A stretch of 64,000 bases of DNA from Paracidovorax wautersii (GTDB taxonomy: Bacteria; Pseudomonadota; Gammaproteobacteria; Burkholderiales; Burkholderiaceae_C). Positions 1 through 7,879 of this stretch are shown here, piece by piece (position 1 is the first letter of the stretch; each line of letters starts with the position of its first letter). Where the stretch lies: assembly GCF_031453675.1 (NCBI RefSeq), contig NZ_JAVIZX010000001.1, forward strand, positions 1 through 64,000, in the 5' to 3' direction. The notes under the pieces are model-generated. The model did not search any database and was not told where the DNA came from. It worked only from the letters and a program-made list of their open reading frames with translations. The position numbers were made by a program, and so were the translations under genes.

Positions 1-870
1 CACGCGCGCATCGCCGTGCAGTTCGTGCTGAACTACGAGGAAGGCGGCGAAAACTCCGTGCTGCATGGCGACGCGGGCAGCGAACAGTTCCTGTCGGAAA
101 TGTTCAACCCCGCCGCCTACCCCGAGCGCCACATCAGCATGGAAGGCATCTATGAATACGGCTCGCGCGCTGGCGTATGGCGGCTGCTGCGCGAGTTCGA
201 GCGCCGCGGCCTTCCGCTCACTGTGTTCGGCGTGGCCACCGCCCTGCAGCGCCATCCCGAATTGACGGCGGCCTTCGGCGAACTGGGCCACGACATCGCC
301 TGCCACGGCCTGAAGTGGATCCACTACCAGAACATTCCTGAAGACGTGGAGCGCGCCCACATGGCCGAGGCCATGGCGATCATCCAGCGCCTGACCGGCC
401 ACCGCCCGCTGGGCTGGTACACCGGCCGCGACAGCCCGCGCACGCGCCGCCTGGTGGCCGACTACGGCGGCTTCGCCTACGACAGCGACTACTACGGCGA
501 CGACCTGCCCTTCTGGATGAAGGTGAAGAAGACCGACGGCACCGACGCCGCGCAACTGATCGTGCCCTACACGCTGGACTGCAACGACATGCGCTTCGCG
601 CTGCCGCAGGGCTATTCGCATGCGGACCCGTTCTTCCAGTACATGCGGGACACGTTCGATGCGCTGTATGCCGAAGGCGACCCGGCCGGGGACGACCGGC
701 CCAAGATGATGAGCATCGGCATGCACTGCCGGCTGCTGGGACGGCCGGGCCGCATCACCGCCCTGCAGCGCTTTCTGGACCACATCCAGCGCCACGAGAA
801 CGTCTGGGTGTGCCGGCGCATCGACATCGCGCACCACTGGGCCCGGCATTTCCCGGCACCCTCGGTTTGA
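1..870 (+). CDS. puuE: Allantoinase PuuE (polysaccharide-deacetylase type), 5' end cut by the window
   Basis: The reading frame is open from base 1, where HARIAVQFVLNYEEGGENS continues a family whose N-terminus lies outside the window, so the gene is 5'-partial. The protein is a carbohydrate-esterase-4/polysaccharide-deacetylase-fold hydrolase of the PuuE group, which opens the allantoin ring to allantoate without the metal-dependent amidohydrolase fold. Supporting motifs are EEGGENS, GHDIACHG, TGRDSPRTR and the C-terminal SIGMHCRLLGRPGR. It is followed in the same direction by the UraD/allantoate amidohydrolase fusion, the preceding and following steps of urate breakdown. The family assignment is firm; activity on allantoin is inferred from family and context. 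Confidence 0.93.
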   Translation, partial: HARIAVQFVLNYEEGGENSVLHGDAGSEQFLSEMFNPAAYPERHISMEGIYEYGSRAGVWRLLREFERRGLPLTVFGVATALQRHPELTAAFGELGHDIACHGLKWIHYQNIPEDVERAHMAEAMAIIQRLTGHRPLGWYTGRDSPRTRRLVADYGGFAYDSDYYGDDLPFWMKVKKTDGTDAAQLIVPYTLDCNDMRFALPQGYSHADPFFQYMRDTFDALYAEGDPAGDDRPKMMSIGMHCRLLGRPGRITALQRFLDHIQRHENVWVCRRIDIAHHWARHFPAPSV

Positions 871-871
871 G

Positions 872-920
872 CCATTTTGGCCTGCAGCGCTTGATATGCA
901 AGCGCATGCAGCTCACTTTT
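872..920. repeat. Small palindromic repeat, family R1, copy a
   Basis: A hairpin of AGCGCTTG (886-893), a 5-nt loop and CAAGCGC (899-905), flanked by CATTTTGGCC upstream and GCAGCT downstream. It lies between puuE and the next start codon and would fold in the mRNA leader. The same layout recurs at 38795, 55574 and, in reverse, 28419 and 34319. Confidence 0.7.
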
Positions 921-931
921 CAGGAGCATAC

Positions 932-2713
932 ATGCCTGCAACGCTGACCCTGGACCACCTCAACGCCGCGCCGGCCGCAGACGCTCTGGCGCTGCTGGAC
1001 GGGCTGTACGAGCACTCCCCCTGGATCGCCGAGGCCGCACTGGCCCGGCGGCCCTTCCGATCATTGGCACAGTTCAAGTACGCCCTGGTGCAGGTCGTGC
1101 AGGCCGCGCCGCTGGAGGCGCAGCTGGCGCTGATCCGCGCCCACCCCGAGCTCGCCGGCAAGGCCATGGTGGCCCAGTCGCTCACGGCGGAATCGACGAA
1201 CGAGCAAAGCAAGGCCGGCCTCACGCAGTGCACGCCCGAGGAGTTCGCGCGCATCCAGCAGCTCAACACCGACTACAACGCGCGCTTCGGCTTCCCGTTC
1301 ATCCTGGCCGTGCGCGGGCCGCGCGGCACGGGACTGTCCAAGCAGGACATCATCGACACCTTCGCCCGCCGCCTGAACCACCCGGTGGACTTCGAGAGGG
1401 CCGAAGCGCTGCGCAACATCCACCGCATCGCCGAGATCCGCCTGAACGACAAGTTCGGCGTCGAACCCACGCTGGGCAACGACGTGTGGGACTGGCAGGA
1501 AAAGCTGGCCGTGCACAGCGATCCGGGCTTTGCCGAGCAGGGCCAGCTCACCGTCACCTACCTCACCGACGCGCACCGCGCCTGCGCTAAAGCGCTCAGC
1601 CACTGGATGCGCGACTGCGGCTTCGACGAGGTCGAGGTGGATGCGGTGGGCAACGTGGTGGGCCGCTACCACGGCGCCACGCAGGGCGCCAAGATGCTCA
1701 TGACGGGCAGCCACTACGACACGGTGCGCAACGGCGGCAAGTACGACGGGCGCCTGGGCATCTTCGTGCCCATGGCCTGCGTGCGCGAACTGCACCGCGC
1801 CGGCCGCCGCCTGCCCTTCGGCATCGAGGTGGTGGGATTCGCCGAAGAAGAAGGCCAGCGCTACAAGGCCACCTTCCTGGGCTCGGGCGCGCTCATCGGC
1901 CACTTCAACCCGGCCTGGCTCGACCAGCAGGATGCGGACGGCATCACGATGCGCGAAGCCATGCAGCAAGCGGGCCTGTGCATTGACGACATCCCCAAGC
2001 TGCAGCGCGACCCGGCCCGCTACCTGGGCTTCATCGAAGTGCACATCGAACAGGGCCCGGTGCTCAACGAGCTGGACATACCGCTGGGCGTGGTCACCTC
2101 CATCAACGGCAGCGTGCGCTACGTGTGCGAGATGACCGGTATGGCCAGCCACGCCGGCACCACGCCCATGGACCGCCGCCGCGACGCCGCCGTGGGCGTG
2201 GCCGAGCTGGCGCTGTACGTGGAAAAGCGCGCCGCGCAGGACGGCGACTCCGTCGGCACCATCGGCCAGCTGCAGGTGCCGAGCGGCTCCATCAACGTGG
2301 TGCCCGGCCGCTGCCTCTTCAGCCTGGATCTGCGCGCGCCCACCGATGCGCAGCGCGACGCGCTGGAGCGCGACGTGCTGGCCGAGCTGGCCGCCATCGC
2401 GCAGCGCCGCGGCCTGGGCTACAAGGCCGAGCAGTCCATGAAGGCCGCAGCCGCCCCCAGCGCGCCCGCGTGGCAGCAGCGCTGGGAGCGCGCCGTGGAG
2501 GCGCTGGGCGTGCCCGTCTTCCGCATGCCCAGCGGCGCCGGCCACGACGCCATGAAGCTGCACGAAATCCTGCCCCAGGCCATGCTGTTCACGCGCGGCC
2601 TGAACGGCGGCATCAGCCACAACCCGCTGGAGTCCACGACGGCCGACGACATGCAGCTGGCCGTCGATGCCTTCACCCACGTATTGAACCAACTCGCCAC
2701 GGAAACCCCATGA
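932..2713 (+). CDS. Bifunctional OHCU decarboxylase / allantoate amidohydrolase
   Basis: A 593-residue fusion. Residues 1 to about 165 are UraD (2-oxo-4-hydroxy-4-carboxy-5-ureidoimidazoline decarboxylase), with the catalytic-His motif AHPELAGKA and the FGFPFI motif. From about residue 180 it is an M20-type allantoate amidohydrolase, with metal-site motifs GSHYDTVRNGGKYDG, GFAEEEGQRY, EVHIEQGPVL and SGAGHDAM. The first domain makes S-allantoin from the urate pathway intermediate. The second hydrolyses allantoate, releasing ammonia. Allantoinase, the step between, is encoded just upstream. The ATG at 932 is chosen because AGGAG lies 5 nt before it; an in-frame ATG at 896 falls inside the R1 hairpin. 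The start of the next gene overlaps the stop (ATGA), so the two are probably translationally coupled. Cytoplasmic. Confidence 0.94.
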   Translation: MPATLTLDHLNAAPAADALALLDGLYEHSPWIAEAALARRPFRSLAQFKYALVQVVQAAPLEAQLALIRAHPELAGKAMVAQSLTAESTNEQSKAGLTQCTPEEFARIQQLNTDYNARFGFPFILAVRGPRGTGLSKQDIIDTFARRLNHPVDFERAEALRNIHRIAEIRLNDKFGVEPTLGNDVWDWQEKLAVHSDPGFAEQGQLTVTYLTDAHRACAKALSHWMRDCGFDEVEVDAVGNVVGRYHGATQGAKMLMTGSHYDTVRNGGKYDGRLGIFVPMACVRELHRAGRRLPFGIEVVGFAEEEGQRYKATFLGSGALIGHFNPAWLDQQDADGITMREAMQQAGLCIDDIPKLQRDPARYLGFIEVHIEQGPVLNELDIPLGVVTSINGSVRYVCEMTGMASHAGTTPMDRRRDAAVGVAELALYVEKRAAQDGDSVGTIGQLQVPSGSINVVPGRCLFSLDLRAPTDAQRDALERDVLAELAAIAQRRGLGYKAEQSMKAAAAPSAPAWQQRWERAVEALGVPVFRMPSGAGHDAMKLHEILPQAMLFTRGLNGGISHNPLESTTADDMQLAVDAFTHVLNQLATETP

Positions 2714-3945
2714 GCAACTACCAGCCACTCGACGCCTGGATCGACCAGCATTTCGACGAGGAAGTGCGCTTCCTGCAAGCCCTCGTGCAGGTGCCCACCG
2801 ACACGCCCCCCGGCAACAACGCACCCCATGCGGAGCGCACGGCCGAGCTGCTGCAAGGCTTCGGCTTCGACGCCGAAAAGCACGCCGTGCCCGAGGCCGA
2901 CGTGCGCGCCTATGGCATGGAGTCGATCACCAACCTGATCGTGCGCCGCACCTACGGCACGCCCGGCGACGGCGGCAAGACCATCGCACTGAACGCGCAC
3001 GGCGACGTCGTGCCGCCCGGCGAGGGCTGGACGCACGACCCCTACGGCGCCGAGATCGTCGATGGAAAGATGTACGGCCGCGCCACCGCTGTGAGCAAGA
3101 GCGACTTCGCCTCCTTCACCTTCGCCTTGCGCGCGCTCGAAGCGGTGGCCAAGCCTACGCGCGGCGCGGTGGAACTGCACTTCACCTACGACGAGGAGTT
3201 CGGCGGCGAACTCGGCCCCGGCTGGCTGCTCAAGAAAGGGCTGACGAAGCCCGACCTGATGATCGCCGCCGGCTTCAGCTACGAGGTGGTCACCGCGCAC
3301 AACGGCTGCCTGCAGATGGAAGTGACCGTGCACGGCAAGATGGCCCATGCCGCCGTGCCGCACACGGGCGTGGACGCGCTGCAGGGCGCCGTGCACATCC
3401 TGAACGCGCTCTACAAGCAGAACACAGCCTACCAGCAGATCACGTCGAAGGTCGAGGGCATCAAGCACCCCTACCTGAACGTGGGCCGCATCGAAGGCGG
3501 CACCAACACCAACGTCGTACCGGGCAAGGTCACGTTCAAGCTCGACCGCCGCATGATCCCGGAAGAGAACCCGGTCGATGTGGAGGCCGACATCCGCCGC
3601 GTGATCGCCGAGGCGGCTGCGGGCAAGGCCGGCATCACGGTGGAGATCAAGCGCCTGCTGCTGGCCAATTCGATGAAGCCGCTGGCCGGCAACGCACCGC
3701 TGGTGAGCGCCATCCAGCGCCATGGCGAAGCCGTGTTCGGCCAGCCCGTACCCGCCATGGGCACGCCGCTGTACACCGATGTGCGCCTGTATGGCGAGGC
3801 CGGCATTCCCGGCGTGATCTACGGCGCCGGCCCGCGCACCGTGCTCGAGTCGCACGCCAAGCGCGCCGACGAACGCCTGGACCTGGAAGACCTGCGCCGC
3901 GCGACCAAGGTGATCGCCCGCGCGCTGCACGACTTGCTGAAGTAA
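2710..3945 (+). CDS. M20-family metallohydrolase of the ureide cluster
   Basis: 411 residues, starting in an ATGA overlap with the preceding fusion gene, so almost certainly co-transcribed. M20 features are NAHGDVVPPGEGW (metal His and Asp), FTYDEEFGGELG (catalytic and metal Glu), the dimerisation-domain start HGKMAHAAVPHTG, and C-terminal ESHAKRADERL with the last metal His. The usual GRGxxDMK metal motif reads GRATAVSKSDFA here. Family members include ArgE/DapE deacylases, carnosinases and carbamoyl hydrolases. Context suggests a ureido or amide intermediate such as ureidoglycolate, but the substrate cannot be read from sequence. Confidence 0.88.
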   Translation: MSNYQPLDAWIDQHFDEEVRFLQALVQVPTDTPPGNNAPHAERTAELLQGFGFDAEKHAVPEADVRAYGMESITNLIVRRTYGTPGDGGKTIALNAHGDVVPPGEGWTHDPYGAEIVDGKMYGRATAVSKSDFASFTFALRALEAVAKPTRGAVELHFTYDEEFGGELGPGWLLKKGLTKPDLMIAAGFSYEVVTAHNGCLQMEVTVHGKMAHAAVPHTGVDALQGAVHILNALYKQNTAYQQITSKVEGIKHPYLNVGRIEGGTNTNVVPGKVTFKLDRRMIPEENPVDVEADIRRVIAEAAAGKAGITVEIKRLLLANSMKPLAGNAPLVSAIQRHGEAVFGQPVPAMGTPLYTDVRLYGEAGIPGVIYGAGPRTVLESHAKRADERLDLEDLRRATKVIARALHDLLK

Positions 3946-3956
3946 CGAGGTGCAGA

Positions 3957-4225
3957 AGAACGTGTGCACGATCTTCCAGGGGTCGCGTTGAAGCGCAATC
4001 GGGATGAGTGGACGCTTCGGATGCGCCGCATGGGCTCGTGCCCATGCCAGCATTCGAGGCGTTCAATCGCCCGATTTCGCTCCAACCCTTCGGGCAGTGG
4101 CGTTTGCGGGCAGTCTGCGGCGTTGCGGCACTTGCCAATAGCCGAGCTATTGGCAGCGCACCGCGCCTTGCATCCCCTCCCGCAAACGCCGCTGCGCGGC
4201 CCCTGCAAGATCGTGAACACGTTCT
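3957..4225. mobile_element. Structured inverted-repeat element E1 (about 269 bp, no transposase)
   Basis: Bounded by imperfect 31-bp inverted repeats (3957-3987 and 4195-4225), beginning AGAACGTGTGCAC and ending GTGAACACGTTCT. Helices inside pair 3990-4003 with 4070-4083, 4012-4024 with 4050-4062 (imperfect), 4028-4035 with 4040-4047, 4099-4110 with 4179-4190, and 4134-4141 with 4147-4154. Read on the reverse strand it shares linkers ATGCAAGGCGC, CAAGTGC and GCAACGCCGCAGAC with the element at 62009-62272, while the helices differ in sequence. It fills most of the gap between the M20 gene and ggt. No coding frame inside looks real. It resembles a MITE in layout, but the internal covariation suggests a folded DNA or RNA. 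Confidence 0.75.
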
Positions 4226-4330
4226 AAAAGCCCGCCCGTGCCGGGGCGCGGCCTACACTCCTCGCGGGGTTGGGACATGCTCGCCGTCACAAGGGCATGC
4301 GAAGGCCACCGCATCACCGAGGAGATCCCT

Positions 4331-6196
4331 ATGCAACTTCGACACACGCTGCTCGCCAGCAGCCTGGCGCTGGCCTTGGCCAGCCTGAGCGCCTGCAGCA
4401 CCAACCCCGCGCAGCGGGACAGCATGCAGACCGGGGCCACGCCCGCCCAGACCGCGGCCGTGGCCGCCGCGCCCGCACAGCCGCCCGCTGCTGCTGCGCC
4501 CACCGCCACCCCGGCCGTGCAGCAGAGCGCTGCAGCCCAGGCCGCCGCCGCGGCGTACGACTTCGACATGGACGTGTTCCATCCGGTCGTGGCCAGGAAC
4601 GGCATGGTGGCCACCGAGCAGGAACTGGCCTCGAAGATCGGCCTGGACATCCTCAAGCAAGGCGGCAATGCCGTGGACGCGGCGGTCGGCATCGGCTTCG
4701 CGCTGGCCGTGGCCCTGCCCAACGCGGGCAACCTGGGCGGCGGCGGCTTCATGGTGGTGCACGACGCCAAGACCGGCAAGAACGTCGCGCTGGATTTCCG
4801 CGAGGTGGCCCCGCAAGCCGCGACGCGCGACATGTACCTGGACGACAAGGGCAACGTGATCAACGGCAAGTCGCTGTATACCCACTACGCCATCGGCGTG
4901 CCCGGCACCGTGGCCGGCATGGAGCACGCCCTGAAGAACTGGGGCACCATGCCCCTGTCCAAGGTGATCGCCCCGGCCGCTGCGCTGGCCGACAAGGGCT
5001 TCCCGGTCAGCGAGACGCTGGCCAAGATCCTGCAGCAAGAGAAGAAGAATATGGGCCAGTGGCCCGCCACGCGCGCCATCTTCTGGAAGAACGGCGAGCC
5101 ACTGAAGGCCGGCGATGCGCTGGTGCAGAAAGACCTGGCGCAGTCGATGCGCCTGATCGGGCAGCAGGGCGCCAAGGCGTTCTACCAGGGCGCCATCGCG
5201 CAGAAGATCGCCGCGGAAACCAAGCCGCATGCGGGCGCCGTCACGCTGGCCGACCTGCGCGATTACAAGGTCGTCGAGCGCGTACCCACCACCGGCACCT
5301 ATCGCGGCTACGACATCGTGACCATGCCGCCCCCCTCGTCGGGCGGCCCGCACCTGGTGCAGATCCTGAACATGCTGGAGCCGCTGCCGCTGGCGCAGTG
5401 GGGCCCCAACAGCGCGCAGACCCTGCACTACATGGCCGAGAGCATGAAGCTGGCGTACGCCGACCGCTCCGAGTACCTGGGCGACCCCGACTTCGTGAAG
5501 ATTCCGCTCAAGGGCCTGACGTCCAAGAACTACGCCGCATCGCTGGCCAAGACCATCGACCCGAACGTGGCCCGTTCCGGCAAAAGCATCAAGCCCGGCC
5601 AGCCCCAGCCGTATGAAAGCGACCAGACCACACACTACTCGGTGGTGGACAAGGCCGGCAACGCCGTGGCGGTGACCTATACGCTGAACACCAACTTCGG
5701 CAGCGGCATCGTCGCCAAGGGCACGGGCATCCTGCTCAACAACGAGATGGACGACTTCTCGGCCAAGCCCGGCGTGGCCAACGCCTACGGGCTGGTGGGC
5801 GGCGACGCCAACGCCGTGGCCGCCAAGAAGCGCCCCCTGTCGTCGATGACGCCCACCATGGTGCTGAAGGACGGCAAGCCCGTGCTGGTGACCGGCAGCC
5901 CCGGTGGCGCCCGCATCATCACCACCGTGCTGCAGACCGTGGTGAACACCATCGACTTCAACATGAACCCGGCCGAGGCCGCCAGCACGCCCCGCGTGCA
6001 CCACCAGTGGACGCCGGACGAGCTTCGCATCGAAAAGGGCCTGAGCCCGGACACCATCGCGCTGCTGAAGGCCAAAGGCCACAACGTGCAGCTCAAGGCG
6101 TCGATGGGCCGCACGCAGACCATCCAGCTGCGCGGCGGCGCGATGTACGGCTACTCCGACCCGCGCAACCCGGACGGCAAGACGCTGGGCTACTGA
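4331..6196 (+). CDS. ggt: Gamma-glutamyltranspeptidase / glutathione hydrolase lipoprotein
   Basis: 621 residues. The N-terminus is a lipoprotein signal with lipobox LSAC (Cys22), followed by an Ala/Pro/Gln-rich linker to about residue 75, so the enzyme is probably tethered in the periplasm. The Ntn-hydrolase core has GGNAVDAAVG, NLGGGGFMVV, MPPPSSGGPH, the autocleavage site DQTTHYSVVD with the nucleophile Thr, and the substrate loop KRPLSSMTPTMV and GSPGGARI. It cleaves gamma-glutamyl bonds such as in glutathione. The ATG at 4331 follows GAGGAGATCCCT; upstream in-frame starts precede the signal peptide without reason. A probable promoter -10 TACACT lies near 4252. A terminator follows at 6256. 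Confidence 0.95.
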   Translation: MQLRHTLLASSLALALASLSACSTNPAQRDSMQTGATPAQTAAVAAAPAQPPAAAAPTATPAVQQSAAAQAAAAAYDFDMDVFHPVVARNGMVATEQELASKIGLDILKQGGNAVDAAVGIGFALAVALPNAGNLGGGGFMVVHDAKTGKNVALDFREVAPQAATRDMYLDDKGNVINGKSLYTHYAIGVPGTVAGMEHALKNWGTMPLSKVIAPAAALADKGFPVSETLAKILQQEKKNMGQWPATRAIFWKNGEPLKAGDALVQKDLAQSMRLIGQQGAKAFYQGAIAQKIAAETKPHAGAVTLADLRDYKVVERVPTTGTYRGYDIVTMPPPSSGGPHLVQILNMLEPLPLAQWGPNSAQTLHYMAESMKLAYADRSEYLGDPDFVKIPLKGLTSKNYAASLAKTIDPNVARSGKSIKPGQPQPYESDQTTHYSVVDKAGNAVAVTYTLNTNFGSGIVAKGTGILLNNEMDDFSAKPGVANAYGLVGGDANAVAAKKRPLSSMTPTMVLKDGKPVLVTGSPGGARIITTVLQTVVNTIDFNMNPAEAASTPRVHHQWTPDELRIEKGLSPDTIALLKAKGHNVQLKASMGRTQTIQLRGGAMYGYSDPRNPDGKTLGY

Positions 6197-6255
6197 CGCG
6201 CCCGGCCGGCCGGGGCCTCCTGCATGCCCCGGCCGCCCTCCTGCCTCGCTCCCTC

Positions 6256-6286
6256 AAGCCGCCTTCGGGCGGCTTTCTCTTTTTTT
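6256..6286 (+). terminator. Rho-independent terminator of ggt
   Basis: GCCGCC (6258-6263), loop TTCG and GGCGGC (6268-6273), extended by A-T pairs and followed by a T-rich run to 6286. Confidence 0.85.
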
Positions 6287-6423
6287 GATAGCAGGTGGCG
6301 CTTGCAGCGCAAGGGCTGGAGCCCGTTTTTTCTCTGAACCGCGTTCGCCGCGATCTCCAAGCCGCATGGGCGACACACCGCGGGTTTTCCCGTTTGGTTC
6401 GCGCATTCCTCTTGCCTACATTT

Positions 6424-6435
6424 CTTGCATACAAG
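6424..6435. promoter_or_regulatory. Candidate FCD-GntR operator, site A
   Basis: The sequence CTTGCATACAAG ends 31 bp before the transporter start at 6467. It matches the TTTGTATACAAA pattern found before the NCS1 permease and the NMT1-like receptor. FadR/FCD regulators typically bind such GT-AC palindromes. Function is inferred. Confidence 0.45.
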
Positions 6436-6466
6436 ATTTGCAATCCAACAGAGTGGAGCAGAGGCA

Positions 6467-7750
6467 ATGGCGCGTTTCTTCAGGTCTCTTTTCGGGCAGG
6501 TCGTCCTCGCCCTGGTGGCGGGGGTGGTGATCGGGCTGGTCTGGCCCGCCACGGCGGTGCAGCTCAAGCCCCTGGGCGATGGCTTCATCAAGCTCATCAA
6601 GATGCTGATCCCGCTGATCGTGTTCTGCGTGGTGGTGCACGGCATTGCCGGCACGGGCGATCTGAAGCGGGTGGGCCGGGTGGGCGTCAAGTCGCTGATC
6701 TACTTCGAGGTCATCACCACCATCGCTCTGGTACTCGGCCTGGTGCTGGCCTTCGTGTTCCAGCCCGGCGTGGGCATGAACGTGGACCCGAAGGCGCTGG
6801 ACGCCTCTGCCATGAGCGCCTACGCCGCCAATGCCGACAAGCTGGCCAGCGGGGGCTTCAGCGACTTCCTGCTCAAGCTGATTCCCACCACGGCCATCAG
6901 CGCGTTCTCCAGCGGCGACGTGCTGCAGGTGCTGCTGTTCTCCATCGTCTTCGGCATCGCGCTGGCGCTGCTGGGCGAGCACGGGGCCCGCGTGGGCGGG
7001 CTCATCGAAGACCTGTCGCTGGTGCTGTTCAAGATCATGGGCCTGCTGATCCGCCTGGCGCCGCTGGGCGTGCTGGGCGCCATCGCCTTCACGGTGGGCA
7101 AGTACGGCGTGGGCTCGCTCAAGCAGTTGGGGCAGCTGGTGGCGCTGTTCTACGTGGCGGTGTTCCTGTTCGTGGCGGTCGTGCTCGGGCTCATCATGCG
7201 GCTGTCGGGCTTCAGCCTGTTCAAGCTGCTGCGCTACCTGCGCGAAGAACTGGCGGTGGTGTTCGCCACCACCTCGTCCGACAGCGTGCTGCCGCAGATC
7301 ATGGCCAAGCTCAAGCACCTGGGCATCCGCGACTCGACCGTGGGCTTGGTCATCCCCACGGGCTACTCCTTCAATCTGGACGCGTTCTCGATCTACATCA
7401 CGCTGGCCGCCGTGTTCATCGCCCAGGCGACCAACACGCCCATCAGCATGACCGACCTGCTGACCATCCTGGCGATCTCGCTGGTCACCTCCAAGGGCGC
7501 GCACGGCGTGCCGGGCTCGGCCATCGTGGTGCTGGCCGCCACGCTGCATGCGATTCCGGCGATTCCCGCAATCGGCTTGGTGCTGGTGCTGTCGGTGGAC
7601 TGGTTCATGGGCATCGCACGCGCCCTGGGCAATCTGATCGGCAACTGCGTGGCCACCGTGGCCATCGCCGCGTGGGAGGGGGACATCGACCGCGAGCGCG
7701 CCCGCGCCGTGCTGGACCGCCAGCCTCTGCCACCGTCTGATCCGCGATGA
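6467..7750 (+). CDS. Dicarboxylate:cation symporter, DctA/DAACS family
   Basis: 427 residues with about eight membrane segments. DAACS hallmarks are the LIKMLIPLIVFCVVVHGIAG region, a TTSSDSVLPQ serine-rich hairpin (usually ATSSSES), GLVIPTGYSFNLD and IAQATNTPI, plus the second re-entrant region KGAHGVPGSA. Family members import succinate, fumarate, malate or other dicarboxylates. The ATG at 6467 follows an AGAGG ribosome site; a longer frame begins at 6425 but would run through the candidate operator. The canonical NxDGT motif reads NLDAFS here, so the substrate may differ from C4-dicarboxylates. It is flanked by candidate GntR sites A and B. Confidence 0.9.
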   Translation: MARFFRSLFGQVVLALVAGVVIGLVWPATAVQLKPLGDGFIKLIKMLIPLIVFCVVVHGIAGTGDLKRVGRVGVKSLIYFEVITTIALVLGLVLAFVFQPGVGMNVDPKALDASAMSAYAANADKLASGGFSDFLLKLIPTTAISAFSSGDVLQVLLFSIVFGIALALLGEHGARVGGLIEDLSLVLFKIMGLLIRLAPLGVLGAIAFTVGKYGVGSLKQLGQLVALFYVAVFLFVAVVLGLIMRLSGFSLFKLLRYLREELAVVFATTSSDSVLPQIMAKLKHLGIRDSTVGLVIPTGYSFNLDAFSIYITLAAVFIAQATNTPISMTDLLTILAISLVTSKGAHGVPGSAIVVLAATLHAIPAIPAIGLVLVLSVDWFMGIARALGNLIGNCVATVAIAAWEGDIDRERARAVLDRQPLPPSDPR

Positions 7751-7772
7751 ATTTGGCGGGCGCGGCCTCCTA

Positions 7773-7784
7773 TTTGTAAACAAA
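7773..7784. promoter_or_regulatory. Candidate FCD-GntR operator, site B
   Basis: TTTGT and ACAAA arms around a 2-bp centre, about 95 bp before the chemoreceptor start. It is a weaker match to the TTTGTATACAAA motif. Confidence 0.35.
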
Positions 7785-7879
7785 AGCAACGGTTTTGCGT
7801 TATATCTAGCGACTGGCTTTCCGTTCCTCATCCGCTCGCCCCGCGCCGGGGTGCGCGGGCTTCCCTCCAGCGTCGCCCC

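Noticed and set aside
3964-4388. Short open frames inside E1 that might encode a transposase
   Set aside because: Too short, no DDE, HUH or serine-recombinase motif, and not shared with E2.
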